A stretch of DNA of 64,000 bases. Source: Chitinophagaceae bacterium (GTDB taxonomy: Bacteria > Bacteroidota > Bacteroidia > Chitinophagales > Chitinophagaceae). The stretch spans positions 52,712 to 116,711 of the forward strand of contig JADJBP010000012.1 in the NCBI GenBank assembly GCA_016703625.1, written 5' to 3'. The position numbers were made by a program, and so were the translations under genes. The notes under the pieces were generated by a model, which searched no databases, was not told the origin of the DNA, and saw nothing but the letters and a program-made list of their open reading frames with translations. Below, piece after piece: positions 59,858-64,000 of the stretch. Positions within the stretch are counted from its first letter, which is position 1. Each line of letters begins with the position of its first letter.

Positions 59858-60294
59858 TCCGGCTTGCCTGAGCTGCCCTGAGCGAAGTCGAAGGGTCGAA
59901 GGGTTGAAGGGTGGTTAAGAGGTCGAGCGGAGTCGAGACCATTTTCCAAATTCTTAAATTTATGATGAGATAAATTATTGCATTGCGAAAGTAACTGAAG
60001 CTTGTGAAAATTCCCTTCAACAAGGGCAAGTTTCTTCGCTTTTGACCATCCTTTAATTTGAGCTTCCCTTTCAATGGCATCGGTTAAGAAATGGATCGAT
60101 TCATAGTATTTCATAGTAAGTGGTCTTCTCTTAAATTTATAGCAGGATTCATAGATCCCGTTTACATGTTCTTCAAATCTTCGTATTAAGTCATCAGTTA
60201 AGCCCGTATAGTAAGTATTATCATAGCATAGTATGATATACACATAATAAGTTTTCTGGAGGGTATGGTAAAACATGTATGCAAAATAATTCAT
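59845..60294 (-). CDS. GIY-YIG nuclease with repeat-encoded tail, overlapping purK
   Basis: 149 residues, or 143 from the ATG at 60276. A single GIY-YIG domain of the UPF0213/YhbQ kind: YVYIILCYDNTYYTGLTDDL, the catalytic Arg in IRRFEEH and Glu in EREAQIKGW. The native domain ends near residue 115. The last ~20 residues (STLRPFDFAQGSSGKPELAY) are encoded by the CCCTTCGACTTCGCTCAGGG repeat, and the stop codon lies inside the conserved purK start. The same repeat, inverted, lies in tandem beyond the gene's 5' end. This suggests a unit of nuclease gene plus inverted repeat arms. Confidence 0.85.
   Translation of the reverse strand: MNYFAYMFYHTLQKTYYVYIILCYDNTYYTGLTDDLIRRFEEHVNGIYESCYKFKRRPLTMKYYESIHFLTDAIEREAQIKGWSKAKKLALVEGNFHKLQLLSQCNNLSHHKFKNLENGLDSARPLNHPSTLRPFDFAQGSSGKPELAY
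59867..59940. repeat. Left repeat block of the GIY-YIG element
   Basis: CCTGAGCGAAGTCGAAGGG followed by TCGAAGGGTTGAAGGG and GTCGAGCGGAGTCGAGACC. It is the complement of the right block and codes for the nuclease tail. Confidence 0.9.
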
Positions 60295-60312
60295 TCACGT
60301 GAGTTTTGGAAT

Positions 60313-60500
60313 AGCTCGTTTCTCGACTTCGCTCGTTTCTCGACTTCGCTCGAAACTTCGCAACGCCCCCTTCGACTTCGCTCAGGGCGGCGTACCCTTC
60401 GACTTCGCTCAGGTGGCATTCCCTTCGACTACGCTCAGGGCGGCATCCGTTTCGACTTCGCTCAGGGTGTTGCCGCTTCGATTTAGCCCGGGGTAAAAAA
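60313..60500. repeat. Right repeat block of the GIY-YIG element: 26-27-bp tandem copies
   Basis: First two close copies of CTCGACTTCGCTCG, then TTCGACTTCGCTCAGG-type units beginning at 60371, 60398, 60424, 60451 and a decayed one at 60477, spaced 26-27 bp. The intervening ~10 bases (GCGGCGTACC, TGGCATTCCC, GCGGCATCCG) are similar but not equal. Plus-strand open frames across it are compositional. Confidence 0.9.
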
Positions 60501-60526
60501 TTCCTTCAACTTCGCCCAGGACTTTT

Positions 60527-60635
60527 TATCTTTGATTTAATCATGATCCCCGATTACCCACATAAATTATTTGCTGATAAGCGCAACAGCTATTCCCTGC
60601 TGATGTTGACGCTTGCTATGGATTCGGTAAATTAA
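60527..60635 (+). promoter_or_regulatory. -7 element TATCTTTG and a short leader frame before hppD
   Basis: TATCTTTG at 60527-60534 fits TAnnTTTG. Nine bases later an ATG (60543) opens a 30-codon frame (MIPDYPHKLFADKRNSYSLL...) ending at 60635, 71 bp before hppD. It could be an upstream leader peptide or chance. Confidence 0.5.
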
Positions 60636-60705
60636 TTTTCTTTCCCCATGCGGGTATACCTGCAGGCAGGTTTGGAGCCTTTTTCAACAATTTCAATTAA
60701 AAATC

Positions 60706-61837
60706 ATGCAAACAACAGCTATACAACCTTCCCCGACCAGTAATGATACCACTGATTTTCTTCCTTTACACGGTACTGATTATGTAGAGTTTTACGTGGG
60801 AAATGCCAAGCAGGCGGCCCATTTTTATAAAACAGCTTTTGGGTTTCAGTCATTGGCATATGCCGGCCCCGAAACGGGCATAAAGGATAAAGTGAGTTAT
60901 GTGATCAGGCAAAACAACCTCACGTTTGTGTTAACTACACCGCTAAGAACGGGTAATCCCATTGCCGATCATATATACAAACACGGGGATGGGGTAAAAG
61001 TGCTGGCATTAAAAGTGGATGATGCTGCAAAGTCATTTGAAGAAACCACAAAACGCGGCGCCAAAGCATACCTGGAAACAACCGTTTTAAAAGATGATGA
61101 CGGGGAAGTGGTATTGAGTGGTATCCATACCTATGGTGATACGGTTCACATTTTTGTGGAAAGAAAAAATTATACAGGTTTATTTATGCCGGGCTTCAGG
61201 GCATGGAAATCAAATTATAACCCAACGGAAACCGGTTTATTGTATGTTGATCATTGTGTGGGCAATGTGGGCTGGAACCAGATGAACCCCCGGGTTAAAT
61301 TTTATGAAGACGTGATGGGCTTTAAAAACATACTCAGTTTTGATGATAAGGATATATCAACAGAATATTCGGCGCTGATGAGCAAAGTGATGAGTAACGG
61401 AAACGGTTATGTAAAATTTCCCATCAATGAACCTGCCGAAGGCAAGAAAAAAAGCCAGGTGGAGGAATACCTCGATTTTTATAACGGGAAGGCGTACAGC
61501 ATGTGGCCATTGCCACCAATTATATCGTTAAAACGGTTTCAGAATTACAAAAAGAGGTATTGAGTTTTTAAATATACCTGCCAGTTATTATGCAACCGTA
61601 CTCGACCGTGTTGGAAAAATTGACGAAGACCTGCAGCCTTTGCAGGAACTGGGTGTTTTAATTGACCGGGATAATGAAGGTTACCTGCTCCAGATCTTCA
61701 GTAAACCACTGGAAGACAGGCCAACCCTGTTTTTCGAGATCATTCAGCGTAAAGGCGCAAAAAGTTTTGGCAAGGGTAATTTTAAGGCCCTGTTTGAAGC
61801 GCTGGAAAGGGAGCAGGATGCCAGGGGTAATTTATAA
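60706..61837 (+). CDS. hppD: 4-hydroxyphenylpyruvate dioxygenase (two frameshifts)
   Basis: About 376 residues, normal length. Two vicinal-oxygen-chelate domains; the Fe(II) ligands are His in VDHCVGNV (~183), His in QHVAIATNYI (~263) and Glu in FFEIIQRKG (~343). It converts 4-hydroxyphenylpyruvate to homogentisate in tyrosine breakdown. Frame breaks: one base too many near 61486-61490 (GGGAAGG) and T5 at 61565-61569 (one too few); corrected text is GVQHVAIATNYIVKTVSELQKEVLSFLNIPASYY. Confidence 0.94.
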
Positions 61838-61945
61838 TTCCGGCCTTTTAGCCGTGGATCTGTGTTAAATTTATACGATTACGCTATAAAAAATAAATAA
61901 TTTTGTTATTTTAGAGTTCATTAAAGTAAAACCCAGACTAATTTA

Positions 61946-62713
61946 ATGAATCGGTTACATGTGAAATTTTGCCTAAGCCTGCTCATTGCAATCCTTGCAA
62001 CAGGTTTTTTATTTGCCCAACCCCTGCTTTATGATAACGGGGAAACTGTGGCAAAAGAGGCTGTTGATTTTGACAAACTGAAGGATACCTTAAAAAAGGA
62101 ATTTGAAGAAAAAAACTCGCCTGGCCTCCTCAAAATATTTATATCCGTTCCTTCAAATATGATCGCCTGCTTGAATTGTGGGTAAAGAACAAAACCGATG
62201 AGAGTTTTACACTTTTTAAATCTTACAAGGTTTGCATGCAGAGCGGTTCCATCGGGCCCAAAAGGGCAGAGGGTGATAAACAGGTACCTGAAGGGTTTTA
62301 TTATGTAAATGAATTCAATGCCAACAGTAATTATCATTTTGTCATTGGGATTAAATTACCCCAATGCAGCAGATAAGATACTGAGTGATGCCAAACGCCC
62401 CGGCGGAGATATTTATATTCATGGAAAATGTGTATCAACCGGTTGTATTGCCATACAGGACAATGCCATTGAAGAAGTTTACCTGATCGCAGAACAGGCT
62501 AAAACAAACGGGCAGGATTTTATCCCTGTTCATATCTTCCCCATTAAATATGATGTACCCCAGTCGCTTAATTATCTTACCGAAACCGTACAGGGCAGCC
62601 AGTCGGTACTCAAATTTATATTGAGTGTGAAAGCTGTATTCGACTATTTTGAAGAAAAAAAACAGTTACCGGTGATCCTGGTAAATAAAAAAGGCGAATA
62701 CGTTATTAATTAG
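61946..62713 (+). CDS. YafK/ErfK-type L,D-transpeptidase family protein (two frameshifts)
   Basis: About 255 residues. Signal peptide (LLIAILATGFLFAQP), then a YafK-like catalytic domain: LLELWVKNK, KQVPEGFYYVNEFNANSNYH, and the active-site box YIHGKCVSTGCIAI with the nucleophilic Cys. Members trim or modify peptidoglycan cross-links or attached proteins. Frame breaks near 62140-62150 and in T4 at 62337-62340. The last bases overlap the end of the convergent aspartate kinase (62710-62713). Confidence 0.85.
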
Positions 62714-63972
62714 CGCATCAGTACCTGTATGGTATCCGTGGTTTTTTGTTCCAGTACCATCGATTTCCCTTTTGTCAATTCGGCTATCTTTTCTTCCGTG
62801 TAATGGCGTATAGTCAGCAATGTAAGGTTCTTTTCAAGCTGTACATCAAATATTTCAGATGCTGCCAAAGCCAGTTTTTCGATCTTTTCCGGCTTATCAT
62901 CCAGGCAGCATAACAAACTGATGGCGCCATTCTGCGACAGGTTTGGGCGTATCTTCACCTGGTCAAACATTTCATGCAACTGGCCCATTGGCTTTTCTTC
63001 CACAAATGAAAAGTCTTTTGAACTTAACTCCATCAGCACCTGGTTCTTTTTTAATACGATCACCGGGGGCAGGTGGTGAACGGGTTTATTACTGATGACC
63101 GTACCCGCTAATCCGGGTTTTAAAAAACAACGCACGTGTAACGGGATATTTTTATTTTCAAGCGGCTTAATTGTTTTGGGATGTATCACCTGTGCCCCGT
63201 AATAAGCCATCTCCACAACCTCCCGGTAACTTAAGGCATCCAGGATCACCGCTTCCGGGAATTCCCTGGGATCGGCATTCATAACCCCTTCCACATCTTT
63301 CCAGATGGTCTGGCTTTCGGCATCCAGGATATTGGCAAAAATAGCGGCGCTGAAATCACTCCCTTCCCTGCCCAGGGTGGTACTTTCATTTTCATCGGTT
63401 GAGCCTATAAAACCCTGCGTGATCACCAGGTCAACATCCCTGAATAACGGTTCAATACCGGACTTTACCTTTTCGCGGGTGATGTTCCAGTCAATGAATG
63501 CATCCCGGAAATTATTATCGGTACGCACTACATCCCGTACATCTACCCATTTGTTTTTTATCCCGGTTTCATTTAAATAATTACTTACCAGCGAGGTACT
63601 GAACAATTCACCGCAACTGACAACCTGGTCATAATAATAATCGTAATCCCGCACCGGTTTATCATGCAGCAGCCATTCCACTTCTGTAAAAAAATCATGT
63701 AACTGGTTTTCGGCCTGTTGCCAGTTTACCGTGATGAGGTATTTTAAGAGTTGTAGATGAGATTCCTTCACCTGCTGAAACAACTGCAGTGCATCTTCCT
63801 TTCTTCCTTCATAAAATGCATCCACCACTTTTTCGAGTGCATTGGTTGTTTTGCCCATGGCCGAAATAATGACGAGGATCTTTTCCCCTTTGTATGACCT
63901 GATGATATTGGCCGTATTCTTGATCCTGTCTGCGGTATTGATACTTGCCCCTCCAAACTTAAAAACCTTCAT
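62710..63972 (-). CDS. lysC: Aspartate kinase
   Basis: 420 residues, intact. N-terminal kinase domain with KFGGASI, FIGSTDENESTTLGREGSDFSA, and the C-terminal regulatory half with two degenerate ACT repeats (VLMELSSKDFSFV, NGAISLLCCLDDKPEK). It phosphorylates aspartate in the first step toward Lys, Thr and Met. It is a monofunctional enzyme, since no homoserine dehydrogenase domain follows. Its promoter would be just outside or at the window edge. Confidence 0.95.
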   Translation of the reverse strand: MKVFKFGGASINTADRIKNTANIIRSYKGEKILVIISAMGKTTNALEKVVDAFYEGRKEDALQLFQQVKESHLQLLKYLITVNWQQAENQLHDFFTEVEWLLHDKPVRDYDYYYDQVVSCGELFSTSLVSNYLNETGIKNKWVDVRDVVRTDNNFRDAFIDWNITREKVKSGIEPLFRDVDLVITQGFIGSTDENESTTLGREGSDFSAAIFANILDAESQTIWKDVEGVMNADPREFPEAVILDALSYREVVEMAYYGAQVIHPKTIKPLENKNIPLHVRCFLKPGLAGTVISNKPVHHLPPVIVLKKNQVLMELSSKDFSFVEEKPMGQLHEMFDQVKIRPNLSQNGAISLLCCLDDKPEKIEKLALAASEIFDVQLEKNLTLLTIRHYTEEKIAELTKGKSMVLEQKTTDTIQVLMR

Positions 63973-64000
63973 TCGTTGTGGGTTGATTGATTAAATTGGG

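Noticed and set aside
59769..60080. 103-codon minus-strand open frame between purK and the GIY-YIG gene
   Set aside because: It is a third-frame reading of the GIY-YIG gene end and the purK start.
60265..60496. Open frames rich in LRSG/FDFAQG on the plus strand
   Set aside because: They arise from the 26-27-bp GIY-YIG-associated repeat and have no start context.
60313..60500. Possible CRISPR array (16-bp repeats with ~10-bp gaps)
   Set aside because: The gaps are only ~10 bp and similar to each other, the repeats decay, and no cas gene is present.

Overview
The window looks like chromosome from a Bacteroidota bacterium, probably Chitinophagaceae or a close relative. The sequence-based reasons are: promoters with the Bacteroidota -7 element TAnnTTTG (the motif TTACCTTTGCCG recurs before rplU, rpmB and rimO), an L28-L33-DUF4295 operon, the bacillithiol enzyme BshC, a PolX whose polymerase metal-binding motif is gone, TonB-type outer-membrane proteins, lipoproteins, and a tricorn-like protease. 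No rRNA, tRNA, CRISPR array, transposase or integrase was seen.

Layout. 1-4.1 kb: DUF4197 protein and tricorn protease. 4.1-4.75 kb: heptamer-built repeat arrays. 4.7-16 kb: helical-repeat protein, sterol desaturase/TPR/methyltransferase cluster, dienelactone hydrolase, L,D-transpeptidase, three uncharacterised envelope proteins, PolX. 16.3-22 kb: L21-L27-histone-H1-like operon, acyltransferase, PriA, MurB. 22-34.4 kb: SulP transporter, a 1,040-residue NTTG-repeat fibre with an S74 chaperone tail, a MoxR/VWA pair, a DUF2723 membrane protein, an EamA transporter. 34.4-39 kb: deleted osmC, beta-helix protein, L28-L33-DUF4295, FtsY. 39.3-49.5 kb: outer-membrane barrel, ECF sigma factor and partner, RimO, dihaem cytochrome c, BshC, K+ channel, CBS protein. 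49.9-64 kb: a lone AT-rich secreted protein, then one minus-strand run (GIY-YIG nuclease, purK, MFP-RND-OMF efflux pump, four-helix-bundle protein, purE), then hppD, a YafK-like L,D-transpeptidase and aspartate kinase.

Two themes stand out. (1) Repeats: most long spacers carry short-period (7 or 8 bp) tandem repeats, often as facing inverted arms, or ~25-bp perfect palindromic elements of a GTCA..CTGAG..CGAAG type. Two small genes sit between inverted arms of such repeats: a GIY-YIG nuclease (CTTCGACTTCGCTCAGG family) whose element runs into the 5' end of purK, and a 23S-IVP/Avd-like four-helix-bundle gene (heptamer family). These are the best candidates for an undescribed mobile system. (2) Integrity: about twenty otherwise well-conserved genes are broken by one-base indels, nearly all in homopolymers, which fits uncorrected long-read assembly error. 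Four genes (SulP, OsmC, outer-membrane barrel, RimO) additionally lack roughly 200-270 bp of conserved interior. Coordinates below span whole reconstructed genes, with the frame breaks noted.
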